Source: Schistosoma haematobium
Taxonomy: Eukaryota; Platyhelminthes; Trematoda; Strigeidida; Schistosomatidae
DNA: 64,000 nt
Direction of reading: 5' to 3'
Assembly: GCF_000699445.3 (NCBI RefSeq)
Contig: NC_067200.1
Location: 3,450,450 to 3,514,449 of the forward strand
Made by a program: the position numbers and the translations under genes. The number at the start of each line of letters is the position of its first letter. The stretch's first letter is position 1. This document shows, in pieces, positions 11,634 to 22,869 of the stretch. The notes beneath the pieces were generated by a model. That model was not told where the DNA came from. It saw only the letters and a list, made by a program, of their open reading frames with translations, and made no database searches.

Positions 11634-11650
11634 CGGCAACCGTAGCCGGC
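11606..11650 (+). promoter_or_regulatory. -1 programmed frameshift cassette between gag and pol
   Basis: GGGAAAC (11606-11612) sits in the Gag frame exactly as X XXY YYZ (tcG GGA AAC). A 6-nt spacer follows, then a hairpin in which GCCGGCACG (11619-11627) pairs with CGT-A-GCCGGC (11641-11650, one bulged A). Slipping back one base leads directly into the pol frame ([17 protein letters not shown]), which is open through the protease. Confidence 0.75.
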
Positions 11651-13666
11651 GAACATAGCCGTCTGTTATACGTCACAGATGTGACAACGAGAGTTCGCTA
11701 CCTCGTCGACACTGGCGCAGAAGTTAGCGTTCTCCCAGCAAATCCTAACGACCGACTACACGAATCGACCCTAAACTTACAGGCGGCAAACGGAAAACCG
11801 ATCGCTACGTATGGCAAAAGGTACGTTTACCTTAACGTGGGTTTACGCAAACCCATCCACTGGATTTTCGTTGTTGCAGATGTCTCTATGCCAATCATTG
11901 GTATGGATCTTCTACAACACCACAATCTGATCATCGACACGCGCAAACGGAGGCTAGTAGACGGTAACACTAATTTGTCCGTTTGCGTAACTTCTTTTAC
12001 TGGTTGTAGAGTATCCCCAGTCACAGTTAAACATATGATAGACCCACTCTATCAACCACTACTCGATAAGTACCCTGAGATACAACAAACTCAAACGAAA
12101 CTACCGTGTGTAACCAGCAATGTTACACATCACATCACGACTACAGGACCACCTGTATTCTCTAAAGCACGACGACTAGCTCCGGAAAAGCTAAGGTTAG
12201 CGAAAAACGAATTCGATCACATGGTGGACTTAGGAATCATACGACCGTCAAGTAGCCCATATGCATCTCCGTTGCACATGGTCCCTAAAAAGGACAGCAA
12301 CGATTGGCGTCCAACTGGTGACTATCGGCGATTGAACGCGAAAACCATTCCCGATCGTTACCCGTTGCCTCACATTCACGATTTGACAGCTACCTTGAAA
12401 GGTACAACTGTCTTTTCGAAAATCGACTTGGTTAAAGCGTATAACCAAATCCCTATGGCTACTGACGACATACCGAAAACGGCTATCATAACTCCCTTCG
12501 GACTCTATGAATTTTTGCGAATGCCTTTCGGTCTAAGGAATGCTGCTCAAACATTCCAAAGATTCATAGATGACGTTTTTCGAGGTCTCAACTTCGTACA
12601 CGCGTATGTTGATGACTGTCTAATCGCAAGTCCGGACAGAGAAACACATCTCAAGCATCTGGATCTTGTTTTCGAACGACTTCAAAAACATGGCATAACG
12701 GTAAACGTTCAGAAATGCCAATTCGGAACCAACTCGTTAGACTTCCTAGGACACACTATCGATGCTCAAGGCATTCGACCTCTTAGGACCAAAGTGGCGG
12801 CCATTCTGGATTACCCAGAACCGACCACCGTCAAGCAATTGCGCACGTTTAACGGCCTGGTAAGTTTCTATAGACGTTTCATACCCAAATGCGCATTACT
12901 TATGAAACCTCTGACCGACCAACTTCATGGAAATGCGAAATCCATTAATTTGGACGACAACGCACGAAAAGCATTCTCCACAGTTAAGGAACTGATTGCT
13001 AAAGCAACAATGCTTGCACATCAGGACACCCGAGCACCCATTAGCATCGCAGTAGACGCATCCGACTCAGCAATCGGAGGAGTCTTACAACAATGGGTTA
13101 ACAACTCCTGGCAACCCTTGGCATTTTTCTCTAGAAGGTTGCTAGACACCGAATCGAGGTACAGCACATTCGGTAGGGAACTCCTAGCTATGTATTGTGC
13201 TGTACGGCATTTCCAACACTACATCGAAGGTCGTGAATTCACTCTTTTCACGGATCATAAACCGCTTACCTTCTCGTTAAGCTCTCCTTCTGACAAGTAC
13301 TCTCCCCGTGAGTCTCGACAACTGGACTACATTTCGCAGTTTACTTCAGATATTCAACACGTCTCTGGAGCAAACAATGTAGTTGCAGACGCTTTATCTC
13401 GTATAACTTCCTTGAACAGTTTCCAAGGAATCGACCTTCTTAAACTCGCCGAGCTTCAAAAGAAGACAGTGATCTTCAGCACGAGTTATCGTCCACAACA
13501 CTTAAACTACGCATCAAACAGATGGGAACAGGTAAGGAAACCTTACTTTGTGACACATCTACAGGTAGGGATCGCCCAATCGTGCCGAAACATTATCGAC
13601 GCAATGTCTTCAACACATTGCACAAACTTTCGCATCCAGGTGTTCGTGCAACCATCAAGCTCATAG
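11613..13666 (+). CDS. pol: Pol part 1: protease, reverse transcriptase, RNase H
   Basis: This frame is -1 to gag and is open through the frameshift site. The aspartic protease has [13 protein letters not shown] (near 11700). The RT has the block [20 protein letters not shown], a palm motif with [31 protein letters not shown] and the catalytic YVDD (near 12606). RNase H shows [15 protein letters not shown], the TDHKPLTF block and [11 protein letters not shown]. Homology ends near 13455. From there the matching protein continues in another frame, so the last ~200 nt of this ORF are probably not meaningful. Only the frame change spoils an otherwise intact copy. Confidence 0.9.
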
Positions 13667-14763
13667 CAGAAAGGTTTTGCTGGCCTGGAATGAATAAAGA
13701 CGTGAGGGAGTGGGCACGCTCCTGTGTAAGCTGCCAAAAATCTAAGGTTATAAGACACAATAAATGTCCCTTAGGCTCGTTTAAAACTCCCGATGCTCGT
13801 TTCGACCATGTTCATTTGGATTTGGTAGGACCTTTACCAGATTCAAATGGATACTCTTATCTCTTAACCTGCGTTGACCGTTTCACTCGATGGCCAGAAG
13901 CAGTACCTATCAAGGACATCACTGCTGAAACAGTGGCCCGCACCTTCGTCGAACGATGGGTAGCAAACTTCGGCTGCCCTTCAACCATTACTACAGACCG
14001 CGGACGTCAATTTGAATCTGATCTTTTCCGTCGTCTGACCACTCTTTTAGGAAGCACTCGCTTCCGAACGACCGCCTACCATCCACAAGCAAACGGGTTG
14101 GTAGAACGTTTTCATCGACAACTGAAAGCTTCGCTATCAGCTGCAAACGTTTCACAGTGGACCGACGCTCTCCCACTCGTCTTACTAGGTATCCGCAATG
14201 CAGTGAAAGCTGACATTGGATACACTGCGTCTCAACTCGTTTATGGTACGACACTTCGACTTCCAGGAGAATTCGTGGATCCTTCATCCTCTTCAATGAA
14301 CATGGATCTAACCTCCTACACGAACAGGCTTACAAACGCAATGCGTTCAGTTAAACCTGCTTCCACTCGACCTCAATCAACTGATGTTTTCGTTCAACCT
14401 GACTTACGACATAGTACACACGTTTTCGTTCGTCGAGACTCGCATCGACGACCATTCGAATCAGCATACGAAGGACCCTTCAAAGTTCTTCAACGTGAAC
14501 CTAAGTACTATATAGTCGATAAGAACGGAACCAACGATAGCATCAGTATCGATCGCTTAAAAGCAGCGTATTTAGAAGGAAATCCTATCTACGTGGATTT
14601 TCCTTCGGTACAATCGAACGACACGACTCCGACACTTATAATACCTCATCCGACAACCAACCCACACGATGATACTTCGACAGTATCCGAAAATAAACCT
14701 AAAACGACGCGTTCTGGAAGAAGGGTGAGATTTCCAGAACATTTAAACGACTATTGCACGTAA
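13444..14763 (+). CDS. pol: Pol part 2: integrase, in a shifted frame
   Basis: The frame is open from 13444, but Pol-like sequence starts around 13460 ([15 protein letters not shown]). The N-terminal HHCC zinc finger is HKLSHPGV...CVSCQKSK. The catalytic DDE residues lie in [20 protein letters not shown] and [12 protein letters not shown]-terminal domain with [15 protein letters not shown] and a basic tail ends at 14763. Relative to part 1 this is a -1 change. The junction lies at a run of four A (13458-13461), so a one-base loss in the run, a sequencing error or a second frameshift are all possible. The ATG at 13522 is unlikely to be a true start. Confidence 0.9.
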   Translation, partial: TRRASKEDSDLQHELSSTTLKLRIKQMGTGKETLLCDTSTGRDRPIVPKHYRRNVFNTLHKLSHPGVRATIKLIAERFCWPGMNKDVREWARSCVSCQKSKVIRHNKCPLGSFKTPDARFDHVHLDLVGPLPDSNGYSYLLTCVDRFTRWPEAVPIKDITAETVARTFVERWVANFGCPSTITTDRGRQFESDLFRRLTTLLGSTRFRTTAYHPQANGLVERFHRQLKASLSAANVSQWTDALPLVLLGIRNAVKADIGYTASQLVYGTTLRLPGEFVDPSSSSMNMDLTSYTNRLTNAMRSVKPASTRPQSTDVFVQPDLRHSTHVFVRRDSHRRPFESAYEGPFKVLQREPKYYIVDKNGTNDSISIDRLKAAYLEGNPIYVDFPSVQSNDTTPTLIIPHPTTNPHDDTSTVSENKPKTTRSGRRVRFPEHLNDYCT

Positions 14764-15206
14764 GGCACTTCTAGAAATTTTATATTATTTTTTTTTTTAA
14801 AAAAACAATTTTAACATGTTTATATATTTTTATTTCTATTTAAAAAAAAAACAAAAAAAAAACAATTTTTTTTTTAACGCTATTACGTGTTCATGAGTTT
14901 ATTTTCCATTTTTTTTTTCCGCCGACATTGTGCTTTTACGCACATACGAGTGTATCTTCGACATGCACTTACATTTTCTTTTTTCTTTTCCAGGACGGCT
15001 GGAAAAGAACGATGACGTTTACGAGGATCCGAAATTTTCATTGTACATTTTCTTTTTTTACTATGTTGTACCTCCGTCCCATATAGTAAGGAAAGACGAC
15101 CAGACGCTGCTAAATTTAGTAAGCTATCAGAAGAGTGTTTACCAACGACAAACTCGTTGGGTTTAAACTTCTGGCTGGCCACGTCTTAGGGTCGTCACTG
15201 CCCCAC
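14764..15206 (+). other. non-coding tail of the LTR element, A/T homopolymer runs
   Basis: Between the integrase stop and the polypurine tract are long T and A runs (14780-14880) and no credible protein. The open pieces on either strand look accidental. Confidence 0.6.
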
Positions 15207-15220
15207 TAGGGGGAGTGATC
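15207..15220 (+). promoter_or_regulatory. polypurine tract of the LTR element
   Basis: Purine-rich 'tagggggagtgatc' directly abuts the 3' LTR, where second-strand synthesis is primed in this class. Confidence 0.6.
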
Positions 15221-15541
15221 TGTAGCGGTAAATAAATCCCCAAAATAAATAGCACTAAGTTTTCGGCATTGGATGCTGACCATATGTTTTAGTGGACTCA
15301 TCTAGCTGAAGGCGCTCGGTCAGGCATCTACACCAGATCACGTGTGGTAACGCCGTGCTCAACATCAACCACAATCGCTAGCCAGTTTAGATCAGAGAAT
15401 CCCGATATATTGGTCATCGCCAAATATACTCTTCCAATCTCCTCGACTCTGTCTTTTGATTTCTCTGGGCGGGAACGAAATATATTAGAAGGTGTTACTG
15501 GTAGAAGCGTTGTCAAACACTGAATACCTGTGACATCATCA
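15221..15541 (+). repeat. 3' long terminal repeat, 321 bp
   Basis: Same length and ends as the 5' LTR, with one base difference. GCAT at 15542-15545 completes the target duplication. Confidence 0.95.
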
Positions 15542-15545
15542 GCAT

Positions 15546-16060
15546 CAAGCTCTTTATGGTTGAGAACGATTCAATCAATCTGTGATATAGATTGTCTTTT
15601 TACTCTCACCACTCAGACTCATGTTTCCAATTTTATGTTGGGTTAGCTATTATACTAAGACAACCTATAACATGCTAACTCGGACTTTTACACTAGGATT
15701 GTGTGGCTGGCATCGGATGGACAAAAAATTAGACAATAAAAGATATAGTCATACAGTATTCTTAACACTTCACCCTCAATATGCAAACTCTCTTCTAATA
15801 AACCGCATCCCTTGTACTAATCTTGACTTCCGTTCCTTCATGTGAGCTTACTTCAACTTGTTGAACATCACAACTCATTGTTCTTTATTACTACATTCAC
15901 TTATATGGAGCCTCTGACTTCATTTCACTCTAACAAGAGATAATAATATTGCCGATTGTCACGGTAGGACGATTCAGAGTATAAAATTATGTGACTTCTA
16001 ATTAAGTTCTTGTAGATTAGGTAGTCACACGTCGTATTTACAATTTTGGGATTAGGTCTA
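15546..16060. other. no gene recognised
   Basis: AT-rich sequence next to the LTR insertion. The open pieces have no family resemblance. Confidence 0.35.
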
Positions 16061-16061
16061 C

Positions 16062-16235
16062 TATTATCGTGGTGTAGTGAACGAGGACACGGGAGGGCAC
16101 AAACAAATGTATTTGAATACAAAATCACAGAATGGCTTTGTAAAATCCGAGAACTATATAGTAAATATTCCACTTTCAAGATATCAGTTGGTAGTCTCAG
16201 ACTTGATTGTTCCTTCCACCTTTGGTTCTATGCCA
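16062..16235 (-). repeat. short interspersed repeat, 'TGTAGTGAAC' family, partial
   Basis: The plus strand begins tagtgaacgaggacacggga and resembles the reverse complement of the fuller copy at 54375-54700 and its minus-strand relatives at 34555-34855 and 56690-56935. The distal half is missing. Confidence 0.45.
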
Positions 16236-16239
16236 AGAC

Positions 16240-17735
16240 AACGTTTACTTAACAAGTTAATCAGCGTCAACACCGAGAGCTGGGTAACCAACTGGCTATG
16301 TTCCTAACTTTCTGAAGGGAACAGTACACTGTGTTTGGAGGAAAGTGTTCAGACTCTCTACTGTCTCATAAAGGTGCACCATAAGGAGCCATTCTTTCAC
16401 CTCTTCTTTTTTTCTGCATGACCTGTCATCTTTCACAGAAAACACTATTGTGAAATATGCGGAAGATCGTATTGTATGCTGATTTCTACCTCTTTACATC
16501 CCGTAGAAATGAATGAGTTTTTGTCTCGTATTGATTGTTGGTCTGTTGTTAATGGTCCCATACTTAATCCATATAAATGTCGAGCTGTTAACTTTAGCAT
16601 GAGACATGAACGGCATCTAAACACCACTTTGGGATCTCATAATGCTTGTGCTGTTGGAAGCTCTTTGATAAACACAGTGTTGAAGGTCAGTTATCTTGGT
16701 GTTACCTTTTCCTCTGGTCTCTCTTGGTTTTCTCGAAGCGATGAAGGTAGTTTCCATAGATATAGAGAGTTCATCATTTGCGTGTGGGCTGTGATACTGC
16801 TCGGGTGCCCAAACCGAAGCAGGTGGTTTTCTTAGGGGCCACACCCCGAGCCTTCGACCTGAAGGTCTGATCCACAAGGCAGTGGAGCATCGTGAGGAGA
16901 TGCAGTCCCATGGTAGCTGGTGACCAACAATTGGTTCATACGCCATTTGTTCCCTCAGGATACTGGAGCCCATGTGCACCATTGGTTTGGGATCCGGTTA
17001 AAGCGCCGGACATTCGCTTTTCGTCCTCTCATTTTCGTAAACAACACCCCCGCCACGAGAAGGCAGTGAGTAGGACTTCCCTGCCAGAGGCTGTAAACGC
17101 GTGGCCGTGTGAGAGCATTTCGAGAGGGAGGGCGAACCCACCCCGCTCTCAGCCATACCAGGGCATTCGAGAGCTTCTCACGTTTTACTGTTACCGAAGA
17201 AAGTTTTCCGTTTGACATACTACATAAATAGGCCTCATGCTTTTGAGAATACTCGTCATTTACTCTTACAACTTGTCAGTTCCTGCATATTACCTATTAC
17301 TCTTTACTATTCTCCATTGTTCTTCCTCAGGCTTTTGAGTGAAAACTTTGCTGTATTGAGGAAAGTGCGGAAGGCAGTAAACAGGATGTGTGGTGGATCT
17401 TTCGAGGTCATAATTAACATGGTTGTGGATGGACGAGACGTAATTACATAAAAATCCATTCACGCAAGCAAAAGTAGAAAATTTCGGTAATAATTTACCT
17501 AGCAAATATACTCTGTGACGAACAGGTTGTTAGAGTTAACCTAGTCAATAACCTGTATTTTTAAACATGCCTCCAAGTTGGAAAGTCGTACAGTTTTCCA
17601 GTTTCTTTTTTTAACATTTTCCATTCTTATTTGTTTTTTTGTCAAAGAAACTTGTTGAAATACCTAGTGCTGAGAATTCTATGTTATACCAAAATGTAAT
17701 ATTGAATAAAGCCATTAATAATAACAATAATAATT
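16240..17735 (+). pseudogene. LINE reverse transcriptase fragment split by a short repeat
   Basis: GAILSPLLFF (near 16390), a decayed YADD region around 16455 and the thumb region (SRIDCWSVVNGPILNPYKC, VSYLGVTFSSGLSWFSR, to 16735) belong to a non-LTR retrotransposon RT. A stop replaces a residue in the normally conserved PQG motif. A head-tail repeat (16735-17170) interrupts it, after which 17175-17400 resumes LINE sequence (LLQLVSSCILPITLYYSPLF, ENFAVLRKVRKAVNRMCG). A 3' UTR ends near 17735 in AATAAAGCC and an A-rich tail. Confidence 0.65.
16735..17170 (-). mobile_element. short RTE-derived head-tail element, copy 1
   Basis: Contains the roughly 400-bp conserved module seen eight times in this window (on the plus strand from 'gggctgtgatactgc' to 'ccataccagggcatt'). 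Other copies place the LINE 3' tail at the left, so the element is read on the minus strand. Here it is inserted in a LINE RT and lacks the terminal tail. Confidence 0.75.
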
Positions 17736-18385
17736 AACGGCGTTTCATAATATTCCAGACAAATAAACCATATCACATTCAACGATACAATTCGGATAGG
17801 CAGTTATAAATTTTTCAGACCACACTAAGCGTAGCTTACCCCATTCTGAGTAGATGGGCTGAATGCCTACTTACCATCATTCTGATTTCTTACTGGACAG
17901 TGTTTGGTAAGATTCAAAGTAATCACTGCGTGTTCAAATTCAACTTTGTTCTAGAGAGTATAGAAAGCCATACGACCTTATAAATGGAGAAGATATGATG
18001 TAAATTCTTGAAGCCAACATTCATTAGCTTTACAGACCGATAAAAAGTGGATTTCGAAGGTAGGCAACCAAACCACTTCATCAAAGCCACTTTGCTTCCA
18101 CCGGATAATGAAACTTAATGGTGGAAAATTCACGCCAGTTGACCTAATTCGGAATATATGTCCGTTTGGATTTTAGCCTGAGTTATTGTATTCAGCAGGA
18201 GCAGAAATAAATGAGCGCTGTCTAAACATTGAAAAGAACCTCATACTTAAGGGTCTTTACTTTGTAAAAGTTTGGGGTAAAATGATCACCAACCTACTAT
18301 GAGTAGTATGGGAAAGTTTTTCATAGAAGTAAAGTATTTATACAAATGCTCACAACCTACTTAATAAAATGGCACGGTTCTAAAA
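17736..18385. other. no gene recognised
   Basis: Unremarkable AT-rich sequence between two LINE fragments; nothing supportable on either strand. Confidence 0.35.
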
Positions 18386-19454
18386 CGTGGTGGAAACAGA
18401 AAACGCTTATGTCATCGCCAATTCAGAAATATGTTTGATTTCACAAGCGTATGATACTGAAATTCAATTGCTTGGTTTATGGCTTTGTAGGACTGATGGA
18501 ATAAATCCTAGGGGTGATGGGATTATCCAATTCATGAAAAGCACCTTAAATATACTAGATGTAGATAAAGTGTCAATCGACTTCGACATGTGAACTGGCA
18601 CGCTGATGGCTGAAATACAAAGGGCAAGATATTGAATTGGCAGTATATCATAGTCCAGAAATTGTAGTGGACGACTTATTGTAGGTGACTTTATTACACC
18701 TTTTGTAAATTGGGAAGACTTAGAAGTAGGGTCATCAAAAACGTCGTTAGGTTACAAATTGTTAAAAACAACAGTCGACCTGGTTTGATGCCAACGCATT
18801 TGAGATCTCACTAGATATGACCTACGTAACACCTCGTCTGTCCTGGACTTAGTTTTCAGAAACGGTGATGATGTCGGTCAAGTAACGTCACTCCTACCTA
18901 GGGGAAGAATTGATCATGAGCTCATCATATTCAAGTTCATTGTCGATATGGTGTATCAAGTAGTGTCGCCGGTCCGTACTAACATATAGAAGGCAGGGAT
19001 GGAGGTGATCAACTCTGCAGTCGTGACTAAAAACCAGGAAATTGACTCCAACGTCTCAGTAGAAGAGGCATGGATTCGTTTCTGCCAGCTATCCAATCTA
19101 GTAACTCAACCATTTATACCCCGGACAGCTCAAAAGAAGAAAAACATGGTCATCACTGGACAGACAGGGATATTTGACGTTTATTAAGACAAAAGAAAAA
19201 AATCGGAATCTCGCCATTGACCTTGGCGCAGTAAATGTGATGGGATGCTAAAGGTTCGTCCGAAATCAGTGTATAAGTACAATCAAAGTAGCTCAGCAAA
19301 AATATGAGAAGCAGTTGGCCCAATCTGTAATAAAGTAGACGAATAGAATGTTTTTGTACATAAATTATAGAACGAGAACGCACCGATGGATTCCTAACCA
19401 AATTAAAAAGAGTGGGTCTCAAATGATAGGGGAAGAGCAGGACAACTCGAGCTC

Positions 19455-19655
19455 TCAACTTTGGAGAAAATTTGACCAGTTTGGAAGAAATTTTGGGGAA
19501 GCCGCAATAGTAAACTTTGGAGAAATGGCACCAAAACCCCAAAATTTCTCTTCGACCCTGGTGAAGGTAATTTGACTTTGGGGATTTCACCGAAATTTAC
19601 CCAAAATTCCACAAAATTTCACTAAAATTCCTCGAAATTTCCTCAAACTTGGGAG
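19455..19655. repeat. degenerate fold-back insert rich in GAAATTT/TTTGGGG
   Basis: A block absent from the sister LINE copy. Its left half has repeated TTTGGAGAAA and GAAATTTTGGGG words; its right half has their complements (CCCCAAAATTTC, CGAAATTTCCTC, CAAACTTGGGAG). The ends can pair, so it reads as an imperfect inverted repeat about 200 bp long. Confidence 0.5.
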
Positions 19656-21299
19656 ACTAAAAAAGCATAGGCCATGACGAACTACTTGATACAGTTTTAC
19701 TCAAGACACTCTTCTAGACAAAACTCCAATACAAAGCCACGAAATCGGCTGCTCATTGTGAACTTTGATCGAAATGACTTATTAAAGGCACTTAGCACAT
19801 TAGACACGGAAACTCGACAGAACAAGATGAACTGAATCCAAAAATCATGAGAAGTTGCATGATATATTGCTGAACCATTGACTACGATATTCGATATGCC
19901 AATTAGTCAGAGTGAGCTACCTATGGATTAGAAAGATGAAATCCGAAAACTAAATCCCTAAATAGGGCTAAGACAATTTCATCAAACTACAGACCTGTAA
20001 GCCTCATCAATGCTGTAGTTAAAATATTGGAAAGAATAGTCAAACGGACCATAACGGCATTTATGGAAACCAATAACTTGTTAAACATAGGACAACACGG
20101 TTTTAGAAATGGTCTATCTTGTATAACGAACCTCCTTATAGCAAGGGAGTTTTGGATAAAGGCGCTAGACAACGGAAACTCAGTGGATGTTGTCTACGTA
20201 GACTTCAGTAAGGCTTTTGACAAGGTGCTAACTAATAGACTACTATTGAAGCTGGAAAATCTAGGTACTGCAGAACCTTCCCCAATTTGGCTTAAGGATT
20301 TACTAGTAGGTCGTAGACAGAAAGTAAGAATAAATTAGAAGTGCTCCATCTGGAGACCAGTACTTAGTGGAGTACCTCAAGGTTCCGTCCTAAGCCCTTT
20401 ACTTTTTATACTGTGCAAATGAACTCCCAAGTATAGTACAGTCCCCAATGTTATTATACGCTGACGATGTAAAAATCGAGCGAGTAATAACTGGAGACGC
20501 AGACGCATGTGCTCTTCAGGCAGACTTAAATAATATGATTCACTGGTCTAAAAAGTGACTGATGCCTATCAACGCGGAAAAGTATGTCTACATGCACCTT
20601 GGGGATACAAAGGTTAATAGGTACAACGTACAGGAAGTGCCTGTACCCGTGGTCCAGTCCCACAATCATCTTGGAGTGAGAGTGAGTCATGATCTTAAGA
20701 CCACAGACCACTGCCTGGAGGTTGCAGCTAAAAGGTTTAGAATCCTGTAGGCTTTAAGACGGACATTCACCAAGTTAGATACTACCGTGTTCATCACAGT
20801 ATACACAACCTTAGTGAGAACTAAGCTTGAGAACTGCGTCCAGGCTGCAAGTCTCTTATCAAAAGGTGACTCGGGTATCCTGGAAAAAGTAAAAAAGGCA
20901 GCTACCCGTGCAATTTCAGAACTTTTGGGCTTAGAATACAAAGAGCAGCTTGAGAAACTAGAACTTACTCTGCTCTACCACAGATTAAGAGGTAATTTGA
21001 TTTTGATGTATGGAATGTTGTGAAATGACTTTGGACCTAATATATCCTCTTTTCCCTCCCACCAGATCGACACATCTCAGAGGACATAGCGGGCGAGTAG
21101 AAAAGCCCAGAACGAACAAAATACCCGTGGCATACAGGTTTTCACAACAAGTCATCAGTCCTTGGAACCTGTTACCCGAAACAGTGATGTCCAAATGGTT
21201 CAATTGGTTCAAATGGTTGTGGACGGAATAGAATAAGCTTTCGCTTAACAGGCTTCTGTGTCTAATAGCAGGGATCACCAATACCTCCAAGCAGGAATC

Positions 21300-22011
21300 T
21301 AGGCATATTAACTATAATAGATTAAAAAAGAAAGAAATTGATAACTCATGATAAGATGTTATCTTGAGTCCTTAATAATAGGTCAAGTTTCCCCTTAAAG
21401 GACTCCTGAGAAGTCGCTTGGACTAGTTCAGTCTGCAGCAAATTCCAGCATTTGACAACTCCTAAGGAGTAGGAGTCGTGTCTACAGTCCGTCCTGCTAT
21501 GTTGTGTCTTCAGTTTCTGGGTGTTACCTCTGAGGTTTGTATTAAGACTAAGCTTAAGTAAGTGTTTAAGGGGATGTCCAGAAGTGTTAAGGATACTGTA
21601 AGGCATTAGATCACTTCTAAGACGCCTATACTCTAATGAGTAAAAGTTAAGTGATTGAAGGCGCTCTAAATAGTGATGTATACCATCAGGGACTCCATGA
21701 TTTTTGAAGGTATACAGAGAAGAGCCACCGGTCGTTAACTTGAAGTTTCGCTGCGTCAACCTCCCTTGAAAATTGGTGTGATGTAAGCCAGCTTCCAATT
21801 TTTCGGTGGTTTGCCTCGACTTAGCGAGTGTGAGAACATCGCGCTAAGCAGTGTTGACATGACTGGGGCTGCTTCCCTCAGTATAGCAGAATGAACCATA
21901 TTTGGGACAGGAAAAGTGTCTTTTCTTAGGTGCTGCAGTTTCCAGAACACCAAGTCATCGCTAAAGTTCACTACGGAAAGTCCTGTGCGGTTGCAGATGA
22001 AGCTGTCATCA
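21300..22011 (-). pseudogene. internally deleted third LINE family, nested in the CR1-like copy
   Basis: On the minus strand, 22010-21780 reads LVFWKLQHLRKDTFPVPNMV and GKPPKNWKLAYITPIFKGG (RT entry). Then 21780-21350 reads the end of a LINE ORF: DGIHHYLERLQSLNFYSLEY, RRLRSDLMPYSIL, GVVKCWNLLQTELVQATSQE, KGKLDLLL. The whole catalytic RT between them is missing. It interrupts the plus-strand LINE a few codons before that LINE's stop. Confidence 0.75.
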
Positions 22012-22123
22012 CCCATACCTTCAGTTGATTTATTCAATAGAAGACTAGGCACCCACAGGAGCATACTAGAAAAGGAATAACATAGGCCGTAGGCCTTCTG
22101 TCCTTACTACACAAATCTGAATC

Positions 22124-22869
22124 CGAGTCGGAATACGAATCCACCAATAGGAATTAGGCAGCAAAAACTGGCAAACTCTTCAAATCTTACTTGCCTAGAG
22201 GAAATTAAGCGTTAGCCTGAGCGGTTTCGTAGTAAGTCACTTCTTAATTATGATATATTTGAGTATAATCTGGTATGAATGGATCACTTTTCTAGGCTAA
22301 CACGAAAATTATGTGTGGTAGGCCACATTTGCAAAAGAAAGTTAGCGATCGATCGTATATCAACGTTCGACGTCGAAGGCAAATTAGTAAAATCAGTTTT
22401 CAGTTGTCGAAATTTCATTAATAAATTAAATATCAACTTACAGAACGCATAGTGCTGGCAGTCAGGCAATTTTGAAATTTCATGCTTTAGTGTACGGTAA
22501 TTGCTATCGATAGATCTGGCTATTTATATTTATGCAGATAGATACCCCCCACTTGGTGAACATTTTTACCAGTTTTAAGGGACCGCACCAGAGACTTCGT
22601 GGAACATGCTACCAAAAGCCTGAAAAATTCCATTAATTTATATTTTCCCCAAAGTTTTAAATTAATTTAGGGGAAAACCCCAAAACTCGGACTACTATGG
22701 TTATCCCAGTTAATACTGGTAACCATTTGGAGGTATACAAAACCAAAATAGTAGTTTCAAAAATGTACTCAGAATTTAGAAGTTAAGGAAGCAAAGTTTC
22801 TTCCATTACACAAACACTGATTGTAAAGCATTACCCAGGGGATTGTATGTGGCTGTTTTTGATAGATTT
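22124..22869. other. unique spacer between the LINE palindrome arms
   Basis: About 750 bp lying between the 3' ends of two oppositely oriented LINE copies. It contains a 'ttccccaaagtttt...aggggaaaaccccaaaac' stretch (near 22645-22685) resembling the fold-back insert at 19455-19655. No gene is recognised. Confidence 0.4.

Larger units (their letters stand above)
10298..15541 (+). mobile_element. Complete Ty3/gypsy LTR retrotransposon, CsRn1/Boudicca type
   Basis: A 5244-bp element bounded by two 321-bp LTRs that I could distinguish at a single position (T versus C in 'ggtatct/ggcatct'), and by a GCAT target duplication. Its order is LTR, primer binding site, gag, protease-RT-RNase H, integrase, a non-coding tail, polypurine tract and LTR, as in Ty3/gypsy. 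The Gag carries a C-x2-H-x9-C-x3-C knuckle instead of the usual CCHC, and the primer site matches tRNA-Trp; both are known marks of the CsRn1 clade of trematodes. LTR identity indicates a recent insertion. The pol region has an unexplained frame change near 13460. Confidence 0.95.
18386..22123 (+). pseudogene. CR1-like LINE, plus-strand arm of a tail-to-tail pair, with two insertions
   Basis: The endonuclease region is decayed (18387-18980). The linker (MFLYINYRTRTHRWIPNQI, near 19350) is interrupted at about 19455-19655 by a fold-back insert. The RT runs from about 19980: [41 protein letters not shown] and a decayed YADDVKI. The C-terminal block is 20787-21180 (FITVYTTLVRTKLENCVQA, STHLRGHSGRVEKP). 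A second insertion (about 21195-22010) cuts off the last codons, which reappear at 22012-22078 (DLFNRRLGTHRSILEKE), followed by the 3' UTR. Stops and frameshifts make it dead. It matches the minus-strand copy at 22870-25590 closely. Confidence 0.85.

Noticed and set aside
13455..13530. A second programmed -1 frameshift in pol
   Set aside because: No X XXY YYZ heptamer occurs in register and no strong hairpin follows; an indel in an A run is simpler.
15621..16307. Several 60-85 codon ORFs after the LTR element
   Set aside because: They overlap one another on both strands and lack any family resemblance.
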